The translations under genes were made by a program, and so were the position numbers. The notes below the pieces were generated by a model. The model searched no databases. It was not told the DNA's origin and worked only from the letters and a program-made list of their open reading frames with translations. From a virus, in IMG/VR virus record IMGVR_UViG_3300042350_000492, positions 1 to 20,717 of that record: a stretch of DNA of 20,717 nt. The stretch is one strand, 5' to 3'. Shown here piece after piece: positions 7,225 to 15,329 of this stretch. Position 1 is the stretch's first letter; every line of letters begins with the position of its first letter.

Positions 7225-7862
7225 CAACCACCAGTGTTAAATTTATTGTAATTTCTATCTGAATCTGTTGTTTGGCCTATTGTTTGATCTGCGTTGTTTA
7301 TTGAAAGCTCAGCCCAATCATATCTAAATTTTAATTGGATCTCTAGCAAATCATCTGCACCATATTCTAGTGAACCAAATGATACATCTTTTATCCAAGC
7401 ATTCTTTAAAATCCAAGTTTCAAGTGCTCTACCATCATCATCAATTTGATTTATTTTCATAGAACTAAATGGTGTTGAGCTTTTAAATTTTGATGGTAAT
7501 CTTACATTACCACCCTCAGCACCTTGAATAGACTTTTGTACATTTTGTGGTAGTTGGTAGCCAGAATATAATAAAATTTTATATATGTTTTCAGATAAAT
7601 CTGGTAATCCTGTATTACCACCAGTATTTGCTCCACGGCCTCTTGGATCAACTAAAGAAACGTTTATCTCTTTCCACTCAACTTTGCCTGGAAAATAAAA
7701 TGTATGTGATAGAAAATTGTGTTTTGCCTCAGCAATACTAAATCCAGGTTTATCAACTTTTTTTACAACCCATTGTGGCAAGTAGTAATTTGTACCTCCA
7801 AAATCAATTGTAAATCTAAATTTTCTTTTTGGATCTACTTCTCCGCTGTCCCAGAATGCCAT
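7224..7862 (-). CDS. Tail tube protein (T4 gp19-like)
   Basis: This 212-aa protein follows the sheath gene and matches the tail tube family: the VDPKRKFRFTIDFGG start, WVVKKVDKPGFSI, the FPGKVEWKEINVSLVDP strand, and the C-terminal IKDVSFGSLEYGADDLLEIQLKFRYDWAEL. Tube subunits stack as hexamers inside the sheath and form the DNA channel. T4 gp19 is 163 aa. The extra length is mostly a Gly/Asn-rich loop at about 75-130 and a short polar C-terminal extension. AAGGAG sits 10 nt before ATG, and a CTATTTAT box lies 24 nt upstream, so tube expression can be uncoupled from sheath expression. The stop and the next gene's ATG overlap as TGATG. The tandem partner is a diverged paralogue. Confidence 0.9.
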   Translation of the reverse strand: MAFWDSGEVDPKRKFRFTIDFGGTNYYLPQWVVKKVDKPGFSIAEAKHNFLSHTFYFPGKVEWKEINVSLVDPRGRGANTGGNTGLPDLSENIYKILLYSGYQLPQNVQKSIQGAEGGNVRLPSKFKSSTPFSSMKINQIDDDGRALETWILKNAWIKDVSFGSLEYGADDLLEIQLKFRYDWAELSINNADQTIGQTTDSDRNYNKFNTGG

Positions 7863-7886
7863 AGTTTATATTCTCCTTTATTATTT

Positions 7887-7894
7887 ATAAATAG
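7887..7894 (-). promoter_or_regulatory. CTATTTAT box upstream of the tail tube gene (overlapping a TATAAATA)
   Basis: The coding strand reads ATACTATTTATAAATAATAAAGGAG (split here: ATACTATTTATAAAT, then AATAAAGGAG). The box starts 2 nt after the sheath stop and ends 24 nt before the tube ATG. It overlaps a perfect T4-type TATAAATA, so this copy fits either motif. Confidence 0.55.
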
Positions 7895-7896
7895 TA

Positions 7897-10704
7897 TTAA
7901 TCTGCAAATGAAGCACCACTATTTGTAATTACAAAGTCAAGTGCAATAAATTCTATAGCTCTAGCTGGCTTCAAGTATATTTTTGCGTACATAACATTTC
8001 TATCAACTAAATCTGGTGTAGTAGTAGTCTCGTCAAGAATTACTCTGTAGTCAGTTAAACCAAGATTTGATTGTACTGATTGTAAGAATGGGTTTACTTG
8101 TGACAAGAATCTATTCCAAGTTACTTCTACGTTTTGATCGAACAAAAGTCTTGAAGAAATTATTGAAATTTCTCTCTTCAAGTAGATCAACAATCTGCGA
8201 ACATTAATTCTATCAAGAGCAGATGGTGTAACTTGAAGTGTCTTTTGACCAAAGATTACAATGCCTTCTGCTGGAAATTGTGCAATAGGATTAATGTTTG
8301 CTTCGTATAGAGAATCACGCTCTCTTGAGTTAAGTCTTTGTGATACAGCTAATACTGGAACACCACCACGACCTTCGCTTAATCCACCTCTTGTGAAACC
8401 TGCTGGAGCAAACCAAAGAGCTTGTGTTCTTTGACCGTATGATAGGGCACCCAATGAAACTACTGAAGGTGGAACCCATACGTTTTGATCATTAATAGTA
8501 TCTCTAATTTGTACCCAAGGATAATAGGTTGCACCATAGCTTGAATTAATGCTTCTTGCTTTCAAGTCAGAAACAGTTGCTGAAACACTTCCTCTTCTAG
8601 CAGCTTGTGAAAGATTTGCATTTTCATGTTCTGGTACATATACATTTGGCAAATCTATTACAGCCAAAGCATCTGCTCTATTCTCGCAAGTTGAAAGTAC
8701 ATAATCAGTAATGGCTGCATTAGTGATACCTGGTACACAGATTATGTCTGTAACAACAGCTTCTGGATCAGCTACTGTATCAATTGCTCTTATTACTGTA
8801 TTGTAAGCATAATCGTTAGTTACAGTTTTTCCAGAAAGTTTGCTGTTTCTAAATGGATCTGAATCTGTTATTTGAAGACCATCAAACCCACCTACCATTG
8901 GTAATGTGAAACCATCATATCTTTGGTCTAGGATCGTTCTGTATCCTCCACCAACAGCGGTCCATGAAGTACCTGCTGCTCTTGATCCAGACAAATATAC
9001 AAATCCATTACCACCAGAAACACTGCCAGAAACATCATCTAATGAGAAGTAGAACGAATATTCTTGGTATGTTGAATTATCAACATCATAACCAGCAAAA
9101 TCTGCAACTGCTGTTCTTACATGATCGACATAGCTTTCGTCATGAATTGAAGCAAATTTTTCTTCATTTGTTATACCAAAGAAAGCTTTTGTTGGGTCAG
9201 AAAGACCAGTAGAAGAAGAAGCTCTCAATGGTAATGATGGGAATTGCAAAGAAGCAGTTAAGTTAACACCAAATTGTAAGAATTGTCCAGAAGTTGCTAA
9301 ACTTCTTGCTGAAGCTGATACTGGTACGTTTGCTGGTACAACATTTAATGATGCTGAATTGATAGCATATGCTTTAAATCTTGGTGGTCCATAGAAACCA
9401 AATGGAAGATAAGTTGGATCAACATTACCGTTTTCTACATCTTCGTTCATTTCAATTCTAACATATTTAGATATGTTGTTATAGTTACCGTATTCAACAT
9501 ATCTTTTCTCTGTGTAATCCCAAGTAATATATCTGTCACCAATTCTTCTAGCAATATAGTTTGGTGAAGCAGGATTTAAGTTTAATCCAACATATCTTTC
9601 AACAACTTTTTGATTTGAGTCGGTATCGTTTGCTAATCTTACTAATAATGAAAATGTTCCATATTCATTAAAATCATTTGTTGGAGCTTTAACATCATCA
9701 ATAGATATTTTAAGATTTTTGCTTTCCCACTCACCAGAATCTATAGCAACAACTCTGAATAGTTTTTGCATATTTGTTGGATTGTATGTAGTTGCTACAC
9801 CTAAATCTTGTGAGAATATCCATCCTGTTTTGGCTGGTTGCATACCAAATCTGTGTTTAGCAAGATTCTTTGTTCCATCTGTCAAAGGTGCGATGAAAGC
9901 ATAAGTTGAACCAGTACCTGCAACATCTAAGAAACTTCTATCAAATGTCTCGCCTAACCAATAAGATTTTCTTGAAGTTGATGTAGCAGAATTTGCATTT
10001 GTTAATATTGGATTAGTGTTAAATACTGTTCTAATATATTTGTCTGAGTCTGGATTGAAATTAAATGTTAATGTTGTTGAATTACCAGAATCATCTACAA
10101 CTATTGACTTGTACTCTGAATATGTTGTAGAATTAGCTGCAATCAAAGCATTGTTTCCACGAACTTGTGTTGAAGTACCAGCTAATGTTCCAGTTAATGA
10201 AATTGAACCAGTTTGAACATACCATATTGCAGCCAAAGTACCAGTAACAGCAGAGCCAGCAGAAGCAGATGGTACTACGAATAAACCGTATGCTCCACCA
10301 CCATTATCGTCTGTTGCATAATCTGCTGTAAGTTCCCAACCAGCAGCACCACCAGCACCTAGAGTACCAGCAGTTGCATTAGGATTTTGTGTTCCAAGAA
10401 GACGTACTACGTTTATTGAATTATTGTTTCTTAACCAAGCTTGTGCGGCATAAGCAGCATAAGTAGGAGATGTATAGTTCCCATATCTCCATGTGTCAGT
10501 ACCAGCTTTACCAGCAATTGGATTTCCAAATATTTCTACAAAGTCAGAGAAAGAGCCTATTCTTACTGGACGCATTGCTGGTCCCTTTTCCAATCTACCA
10601 ATAATTGTTGGGCCAACTCCTAAAGTTTCTTGAGGAAGTTGTGAATTGTCAATTTCATTGACAAATACACCTGGGGAAACGAACTTGAAACTAGATACTG
10701 GCAT
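7897..10704 (-). CDS. Tail sheath protein (T4 gp18-like), oversized
   Basis: This 935-aa protein has the sheath start VSPGVFVNEIDNSQLPQETLG, then GPTIIGRLEKGPAMRPVRIGSFSDFVEIFG. Its C-terminal domain has SALDRINVRRLLIYLKREI (about residues 827-845), the FLSQVNPFLQSVQSNLGL region and YAKIYLKPARAIEFIALDFVIT. The C-terminal arms link sheath subunits, and contraction drives the tube through the host envelope. T4 gp18 is about 660 aa. The extra length lies mainly between about residues 100 and 500, a Ser/Thr/Gly/Asn-rich beta region likely to form exposed domains on the outside of the tail. ATG at 10704 has GGGAG upstream with a rather long spacing, and a CTATTTAT box lies 39 nt upstream. The tube gene follows, as in T4. 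Confidence 0.93.
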   Translation of the reverse strand: MPVSSFKFVSPGVFVNEIDNSQLPQETLGVGPTIIGRLEKGPAMRPVRIGSFSDFVEIFGNPIAGKAGTDTWRYGNYTSPTYAAYAAQAWLRNNNSINVVRLLGTQNPNATAGTLGAGGAAGWELTADYATDDNGGGAYGLFVVPSASAGSAVTGTLAAIWYVQTGSISLTGTLAGTSTQVRGNNALIAANSTTYSEYKSIVVDDSGNSTTLTFNFNPDSDKYIRTVFNTNPILTNANSATSTSRKSYWLGETFDRSFLDVAGTGSTYAFIAPLTDGTKNLAKHRFGMQPAKTGWIFSQDLGVATTYNPTNMQKLFRVVAIDSGEWESKNLKISIDDVKAPTNDFNEYGTFSLLVRLANDTDSNQKVVERYVGLNLNPASPNYIARRIGDRYITWDYTEKRYVEYGNYNNISKYVRIEMNEDVENGNVDPTYLPFGFYGPPRFKAYAINSASLNVVPANVPVSASARSLATSGQFLQFGVNLTASLQFPSLPLRASSSTGLSDPTKAFFGITNEEKFASIHDESYVDHVRTAVADFAGYDVDNSTYQEYSFYFSLDDVSGSVSGGNGFVYLSGSRAAGTSWTAVGGGYRTILDQRYDGFTLPMVGGFDGLQITDSDPFRNSKLSGKTVTNDYAYNTVIRAIDTVADPEAVVTDIICVPGITNAAITDYVLSTCENRADALAVIDLPNVYVPEHENANLSQAARRGSVSATVSDLKARSINSSYGATYYPWVQIRDTINDQNVWVPPSVVSLGALSYGQRTQALWFAPAGFTRGGLSEGRGGVPVLAVSQRLNSRERDSLYEANINPIAQFPAEGIVIFGQKTLQVTPSALDRINVRRLLIYLKREISIISSRLLFDQNVEVTWNRFLSQVNPFLQSVQSNLGLTDYRVILDETTTTPDLVDRNVMYAKIYLKPARAIEFIALDFVITNSGASFAD

Positions 10705-10743
10705 TTTATATAATTCTCCCTATTATGATTATTAAATTCATAA

Positions 10744-10751
10744 ATAAATAG
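10744..10751 (-). promoter_or_regulatory. CTATTTAT box upstream of the sheath gene
   Basis: The coding strand reads TTAACTATTTATTTATGAAT. The box is 39 nt before the sheath ATG and 21 nt after the tail-completion stop, with no terminator between. It would add a strong start for the two most abundant tail proteins. Confidence 0.5.
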
Positions 10752-10772
10752 TTAATAGAATATCAAAACGTC

Positions 10773-11636
10773 TTAATCTCTATAAGATGTTTTATTTTTA
10801 ATTAAATCATAATATTCTGGCGTATCACCCATTATGACTCTTTCTCTTGGTATTTTTACTTCTACTGCATTTTCTGTAATAGTTACTTTTGGTTTATCTA
10901 AATTGTCTCCACTATAACTTAATTTACCAACAACTTCCATATCTATTTTTGCACTATATACTTTTCTTTCTTCGTTTAAAGCAGAAGAGTTATTGTCTGG
11001 TGTTATTTCTTTAATAAATGCTTCATACTTATAATTATCATTTCTTAAAGTTACAGCTTTTTGGTTTCCGTTCTTTACGTAAAAAGGTGTTATAATTTCA
11101 TTTAGTTGTTGCATATAATCAGTTTTTATATGTATTTCATAATTTATGAATACATAAATTTGCATTGGTATTGAAGCAGTTTGATATACAATTTTGTTAT
11201 TTTTTATTCTTCTTGGGTCTTTAACTGAAAACATACCATTGTTTCTATAAAGTGGATTTGAATATTTATTTAGATCAGCATTTTTAAAATTTGAAGTTTT
11301 CTCTTGGTTTATCACTCTTGTTATTGTTAAAGCTGCTCCGTCTTTATCATACAAAGATTTTATATTTGCTGGTATTGGAGATTTAGAAACATCTTTTACA
11401 ATATTTTTTCTTTCAACAGAAATGATTGGAAACTTTAACATACCAGAAGAGTCTCTAATATCTTTATCACTTTTCATTTGATGAACTCTCTCAGAAGAAG
11501 TCCAAATTACAGGTACTTTTTTCCAACCGTCAGTAGTATTCGAAAAAATATTTAAATCATTATTTATCCAATTAAATAATGCATAATCTATTGTTTCTAA
11601 AGTTGATGGACTGTATTGTATTTCTTCTTGATTCAT
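10773..11636 (-). CDS. Tail completion / sheath stabiliser protein (T4 gp15-like)
   Basis: The 287-aa length is close to T4 gp15 (272 aa). Residues 39-65 read KKVPVIWTSSERVHQMKSD, corresponding to the VPITYASKEHFMMKL segment of T4 gp15. FPIISVERKNIV follows, like INLHLVDFSY, and then IYVFINYEIHIKTDYMQQLNEIITPFY matches gp15's YELSIFTRYEDDMFQIVEQILPYF. This order of three matching segments, plus position just before the sheath gene, supports the call. gp15 caps the proximal end of the tail after sheath polymerisation and docks it to the neck. The gene is coupled to the upstream one (stop 11640, start 11636) with GGA as part of the ribosome site. The C-terminal 40 residues are variable and charged. 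Confidence 0.75.
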   Translation of the reverse strand: MNQEEIQYSPSTLETIDYALFNWINNDLNIFSNTTDGWKKVPVIWTSSERVHQMKSDKDIRDSSGMLKFPIISVERKNIVKDVSKSPIPANIKSLYDKDGAALTITRVINQEKTSNFKNADLNKYSNPLYRNNGMFSVKDPRRIKNNKIVYQTASIPMQIYVFINYEIHIKTDYMQQLNEIITPFYVKNGNQKAVTLRNDNYKYEAFIKEITPDNNSSALNEERKVYSAKIDMEVVGKLSYSGDNLDKPKVTITENAVEVKIPRERVIMGDTPEYYDLIKNKTSYRD

Positions 11637-11639
11637 ATT

Positions 11640-12929
11640 TTATCCTGCATAAATAAGAACTGGAATTTTCTGATTAAGTTTCTGCATATCATCAGACATT
11701 TTGCCTTCAATTTCTGCAAGCTTATGATATGTGATCTGATCAAGAATTTTATTTAATTCTTCCTTTAACTCTTTCTTTTCTTCTTTTGCTTCAGACATTA
11801 AAGCACTACCATTCAGTGTTACAGATTCTCCTGGTATTGGAATAGTACTAAATTTGGATCTAACGTGTCCAAGCATTTCTTTACAAATAGCAAGGGCATA
11901 TCTTCTAATCCATTGTTTACCTATTGAATTAATACTATTATATGGTATATTTGCAAATGGAAGGGTATTCATGTTGTTAACACCACCTACAGTATCATCA
12001 GCAGATCCAGATGTTGTTTCCCAAGGATTTGATTCACTCTGAATAGAAAATTCAACCCAATAATTGTTAATACCTATATCTGGTGGGTTAGGAAAAAATC
12101 TAATTTTATTATTTTTAATTTCATAAGAGTAATGAGAATTTCTTGTATAAATTGCTGTCTCATATGCCATAGCTTGAAGTTTATTATGCCATGTTGGAAT
12201 TACTTCAAATGTGCTATCATCAGCATATTGACCGTATGAGGAAAGATTACCAATAGCATTTAAACCACCATAGTATCCAAAAAATCTCCACATTGAATTT
12301 GGAGTTTTATAAAATACTCTTCTGATAATAACTCTTCTATTTCCAACTGAGCCAGAGTAAGGAACTGGGCCACCAGTAGCGGGTTCGTAATTGTTTAATG
12401 ATGCAGATTCTATTATTGCTTGTAAATCATAATCTTGAACTTCTGGTATAATTGGTATAGATGCTGAGTAAATAGGTTCTACTCCACCAATACCAGCCTC
12501 ATTAGAAAACGCATCACCATATCTTGTAGCATAATGAAGGTTATATTTTGGATACGCTAATTCTGGATTTTGTCCCACAAGAGCAGAACCAGCTTTAAAT
12601 TCACCATCTTGATTAAATGAACCTGTGCTTGCACCTAACATCGTAGGTAAAGCATTAATAGATTGGTGAAGATTAACAATATATGAATATTCTAATACAG
12701 CCTCTTCGTAAGCTGCATAAACATTTCCTGTTGTTAATTCTATATCTAATACATCACCACCCAATCTTTTATAGACAAATGCAACTTGATCTGCTGCACC
12801 AGAAAGAAAATCTGTATTAGATGAATAAATTCCTAATGGTAATGCAATAGAAACATCTGCTGGGTTGCCGCTTGATGGAAGAACAATTGCGCTTAAAGTA
12901 GAGGCTGGAGTTAAAACAGGAACTGCCAT
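11640..12929 (-). CDS. Neck / head-completion connector protein (T4 gp13/gp14-type)
   Basis: The protein is 429 aa. The conserved-looking core near residues 55-95 reads LGGDVLDIELTTGNVYAAYEEAVLEYSYIVNLHQ, a helical pattern I associate with neck or adaptor proteins of T4-like marine phages. Residues 200-290 contain a beta sandwich-like stretch (RVIIRRVFYKTPNSMWRFFG, later NNYWVEFSIQS), and a C-terminal helical region follows (ALAICKEMLGHVRSKFSTIP, then a Lys/Glu-rich coiled coil). Such proteins close the filled head and bind the tail. T4 uses separate gp13 (309 aa) and gp14 (256 aa); only this one gene sits between the 138-aa gene and the gp15-like gene. GAGGAG lies 10 nt before ATG. The exact T4 counterpart is uncertain, but a connector role fits the head-to-tail gene order. 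Confidence 0.6.
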   Translation of the reverse strand: MAVPVLTPASTLSAIVLPSSGNPADVSIALPLGIYSSNTDFLSGAADQVAFVYKRLGGDVLDIELTTGNVYAAYEEAVLEYSYIVNLHQSINALPTMLGASTGSFNQDGEFKAGSALVGQNPELAYPKYNLHYATRYGDAFSNEAGIGGVEPIYSASIPIIPEVQDYDLQAIIESASLNNYEPATGGPVPYSGSVGNRRVIIRRVFYKTPNSMWRFFGYYGGLNAIGNLSSYGQYADDSTFEVIPTWHNKLQAMAYETAIYTRNSHYSYEIKNNKIRFFPNPPDIGINNYWVEFSIQSESNPWETTSGSADDTVGGVNNMNTLPFANIPYNSINSIGKQWIRRYALAICKEMLGHVRSKFSTIPIPGESVTLNGSALMSEAKEEKKELKEELNKILDQITYHKLAEIEGKMSDDMQKLNQKIPVLIYAG

Positions 12930-12951
12930 TCAATAAATACTCCTCAATACT

Positions 12952-12959
12952 TTAAATAG
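12952..12959 (-). promoter_or_regulatory. CTATTTAA box (one-base variant) upstream of the neck gene
   Basis: The coding strand reads ACAACTATTTAAAGTATTGAGG. The box starts 12 nt after the terminator stem ends and ends 22 nt before ATG at 12929. It differs from CTATTTAT in the last base only. Confidence 0.45.
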
Positions 12960-12960
12960 T

Positions 12961-12997
12961 TGTAAACAAAAGAAACCCCCCAATTAAGGAGGGTTTC
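12961..12997 (-). terminator. Intrinsic terminator after the 138-aa gene
   Basis: Stem GAAACCC (12972-12978) with GGGTTTC (12991-12997), extended by two further C-G pairs past one mismatch. On the minus strand it is followed by TTTTGTTTAC. It isolates the 138-aa gene from the neck operon. Confidence 0.85.
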
Positions 12998-13018
12998 AAT
13001 ATAATCAAAACAAATTAA

Positions 13019-13435
13019 TTAAACTTTAGAATAAATTAAAGCCCAATTAGTTGTTCCAGCTTTCACAGCCATACCGCCGCAACTTGCCGAAAGAATTAAA
13101 CCAGTTGTAGAAACTAAACCGTTTAATGTATCTGATCCTGTAGCGTAAACTAATACGTTTGCTGTTCCTACGTTTGAAAGTATGTAAACTTCACCAGATG
13201 TTGCACCAGTTGGGAGTTTTACACCAGTATTGGCAGCACCAGAAACATTAGTTACATGGTTTACAACTGCTACAGCATCGTTTACAGTTGTTCCAGCAGC
13301 AGTTAAATTAGCTGATGCTACGTCTGATAAAACTAAACCACCACCAACAGTTGAATCACCAGATGTTGCTACACTTATCATTGTTTGAGCAGCAAGTTCT
13401 TTTCTCATTCTTGCTACGCTAAATTTAGAACCCAT
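13019..13435 (-). CDS. 138-aa beta-rich virion protein, candidate capsid decoration protein
   Basis: I use ATG at 13435 because AGGAGG lies just upstream; a longer frame would need a TTG at 13471 with no ribosome site. The protein starts with a short basic helix (MGSKFSVARMRKELAAQ) and continues as a Gly/Ser/Thr/Val-rich beta domain with NTGVKLPTGATSGEVYILSNVG, then SDTLNG and a final NWALIYSKV. The pattern 'LP-x-A ... G ... N-x-G ... NG ... W' is also seen in the C-terminal domains of the fibre-like proteins encoded at 20110-20685 and 18389-20017, so a shared fold is likely. It stands alone between two terminators with its own CTATTTAT box, directly after the capsid gene. This suggests independently regulated, high-copy expression. 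A decoration or head-fibre role is inference; I recognise no named family. Confidence 0.75.
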   Translation of the reverse strand: MGSKFSVARMRKELAAQTMISVATSGDSTVGGGLVLSDVASANLTAAGTTVNDAVAVVNHVTNVSGAANTGVKLPTGATSGEVYILSNVGTANVLVYATGSDTLNGLVSTTGLILSASCGGMAVKAGTTNWALIYSKV

Positions 13436-13471
13436 TTTAAAAACCCTCCTATTGGCTTTTAACCAACACAA

Positions 13472-13479
13472 ATAAATAG
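13472..13479 (-). promoter_or_regulatory. CTATTTAT box upstream of the 138-aa gene
   Basis: The coding strand reads TTAAAACTATTTATTTGTGT. The box lies 14 nt after the end of the capsid-gene terminator hairpin and 36 nt before ATG at 13435. Because a strong terminator precedes it, the 138-aa gene needs a promoter here. Confidence 0.6.
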
Positions 13480-13483
13480 TTTT

Positions 13484-13530
13484 AATAAATAAGAAAGCCC
13501 CCCAAACCTTTCGGAATGGGGGGCTTCTTT
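13484..13530 (-). terminator. Strong intrinsic terminator after the major capsid gene
   Basis: A GC-rich stem, AGCCCCCC (13496-13503) with GGGGGGCT (13518-13525), extended outward by A-T, G-C and A-T pairs past one bulged A, with an AT/CG mixed loop. On the minus strand it is followed by T-rich CTTTCTTATTTATT. It ends the scaffold-capsid unit. Confidence 0.9.
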
Positions 13531-13549
13531 GCCTAATTAGGCTGTTCTA

Positions 13550-15310
13550 TCAAGAACCGCTCTCACCAAGGAGGCCACGAATGATTACCAAGCCGTAAAG
13601 GTCTGGTTTAACCATTTTCTTGGCGTAACGGGTCATTACGCCTTTACGTGGTACGAAGTCCTCAGTACCAAAGATGGTAGGAGTGACTTGTAGTGGTACG
13701 TATGGAGCATAGACATAACCAGACTCAAGGAAGCTGGAACCTTTGCGACCAACGAGAATTACGTTACGAAGGAAGTATGGATCAACGTAAACGTCAAACT
13801 TCTTGGAGATTGAGCCAACATTAACTGCGCCAATCTCACCCTTCTCGTCTTCGTGAGTTACTTTAGCTCTGAAGCCAGATGTGAACTCAAGAATGTTTGC
13901 GGTTTCTGGACCACATACGATGAAGTTGGCACCACCACGGAGAGTCTTTCTGTGGATTTGAGCTGATACGTCATTGATTGTCTCAATGAGAGTTTCATAC
14001 CATGCTGAGACAGTACCTGTGAAATCTGGAGCTTTTGCTGATGCTCCAATCTCTGCGCCAGTTGTTCTGTTGACGAAAAGACCTGGAGATCTTGACCAGT
14101 AGAATGTACCAGCGGTTGCACCTTTGATAAGATCTTCAAGAATTTCACGGTCAATTTCAAGACCAATTTGTTCTGAAAGAATTGAGGTAAGCTCAACTTC
14201 TGCATCAAGATTGTGATAAGCATTAAGATCTTGACCAAGTTCTGGTGTCCATTTTGCTTTCATTTTCTTGGTGACAGCAGTGATTGATACTGAATCGACT
14301 TTGATATCAATCTCTGGAATGTCAGTTTGTCCTTCAAGACCCCATGTACCAGTTGCTACAACTGTACCAAGAGCATTTGTTGAACCAGCAGTTGCAGTAC
14401 CGCCAAAGTTGTCAACTATTGGGAATTTAGCGACAACGTTTGCAGCCTCGGATGTTATTGAACTATTAAGAGTATTAAGAGCAGCATCAGTGTTAGAAGC
14501 AGCAGTAAATACTAAGTATGTTTTTCCGTCTGTTGCTGTTGTAGCTGTAGAACCAACAGTTATACCATTACCAAATTGTGTAAGTCTTCTAACTTGGCTA
14601 CCACTCAATTTTGAAGTAGAGTCGGCTACTATTGCAACTAGATTTCTCTTGTTTAGTTGAACAAACTCTGTGTTAGTAACAACTGAAGCAACAAGAACTC
14701 TTGTAGAACCAGATACTAAATCTGCATCGTAACGACAGAATTCATCAATACCTTGTGTACCAGCTCCAAATGTACCAGAAGCAACTACAGTTATTGTCAT
14801 ACCAGTATTAGAACCAGTTGGTGAGGTGTAACCATTGTTTAGGTTATAGAAACCTTTCTCAGCATTTACACCAGTAAGTGAAACACCGCCTGTGATTTGT
14901 TGACCAACTACGCCTTGACCGTATACTGAATCGCCAGCATCATATCCTAATCTTGGACCAGAACCTGTTGTTGAAGAGATTTGGAAGTCAAGGAAGAAGA
15001 TGAGGCCAGATGGAAGGCTCATTGGTTGTACTGATACGAGATCGTTGGCGATAAGACCAGCAAATACTCTGCGGACGATTGGGAATGCTACAGCAGCAAA
15101 ACCTTCTACGTCACCAGCAGCCATTGATGTAGACTCACGAAGAAGCTCTTTGGCTTGGTTTTCGAGAAGTCTAGCCATTGTATGTTTTGTTCTTTCTGAG
15201 GAAAGACCTTCAAGAAGACCAGTTCTTTCCCATTTGTTTAAGAGGGCTGAGCCTTCTGCTTGAAGATCTCTTTGTACCATACCCTCTGTCAATTTTTCAA
15301 TAATAGACAT
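13550..15310 (-). CDS. Major capsid protein (T4 gp23-like)
   Basis: The protein is 586 aa; T4 gp23 is 521. It has the gp23-type start (ALLNKWERTGLLEGL, then TMARLLENQAKELL) and PIVRRVFAGLIANDLVSVQPMSLPSG, matching gp23's MVRRAIPNLIAFDICGVQPMNSPTG. The conserved P-domain region (KKMKAKWTPELGQDLNAYHNLDAEVELTSIL) and the C-terminus (GVMTRYAKKMVKPDLYGLVIIRGL) also match. Residues about 120-325 are Gly/Thr/Ser-rich, AT-richer in DNA and probably an enlarged insertion domain on the capsid surface. In T4 the first 65 residues are removed by the gp21 protease; similar processing here is possible but no protease gene is in the window. AAGGAG lies 8 nt before ATG. The scaffold gene is 19 nt upstream and a strong terminator follows. 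Confidence 0.95.
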   Translation of the reverse strand: MSIIEKLTEGMVQRDLQAEGSALLNKWERTGLLEGLSSERTKHTMARLLENQAKELLRESTSMAAGDVEGFAAVAFPIVRRVFAGLIANDLVSVQPMSLPSGLIFFLDFQISSTTGSGPRLGYDAGDSVYGQGVVGQQITGGVSLTGVNAEKGFYNLNNGYTSPTGSNTGMTITVVASGTFGAGTQGIDEFCRYDADLVSGSTRVLVASVVTNTEFVQLNKRNLVAIVADSTSKLSGSQVRRLTQFGNGITVGSTATTATDGKTYLVFTAASNTDAALNTLNSSITSEAANVVAKFPIVDNFGGTATAGSTNALGTVVATGTWGLEGQTDIPEIDIKVDSVSITAVTKKMKAKWTPELGQDLNAYHNLDAEVELTSILSEQIGLEIDREILEDLIKGATAGTFYWSRSPGLFVNRTTGAEIGASAKAPDFTGTVSAWYETLIETINDVSAQIHRKTLRGGANFIVCGPETANILEFTSGFRAKVTHEDEKGEIGAVNVGSISKKFDVYVDPYFLRNVILVGRKGSSFLESGYVYAPYVPLQVTPTIFGTEDFVPRKGVMTRYAKKMVKPDLYGLVIIRGLLGESGS

Positions 15311-15329
15311 AGTAATAACTCCTTAAATG

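Noticed and set aside
8964-9212. 82-codon plus-strand open frame rich in His, Gln and Leu
   Set aside because: Antisense shadow of the sheath gene; the odd composition comes from reversed Ser/Gly/Thr codons.
13436-13471. N-terminal extension of the 138-aa protein from TTG 13471
   Set aside because: No ribosome site, and the extension overlaps the AGGAGG that serves ATG 13435.
13858-14238. 126-codon minus-strand open frame in another frame of the capsid gene
   Set aside because: It overlaps the conserved core of gp23, which is clearly the coding frame, and has no ribosome site.
14268-14660. 130-codon plus-strand open frame
   Set aside because: Antisense to the insertion domain of the capsid gene; composition is a mirror of the Thr/Ser/Val codons on the other strand.
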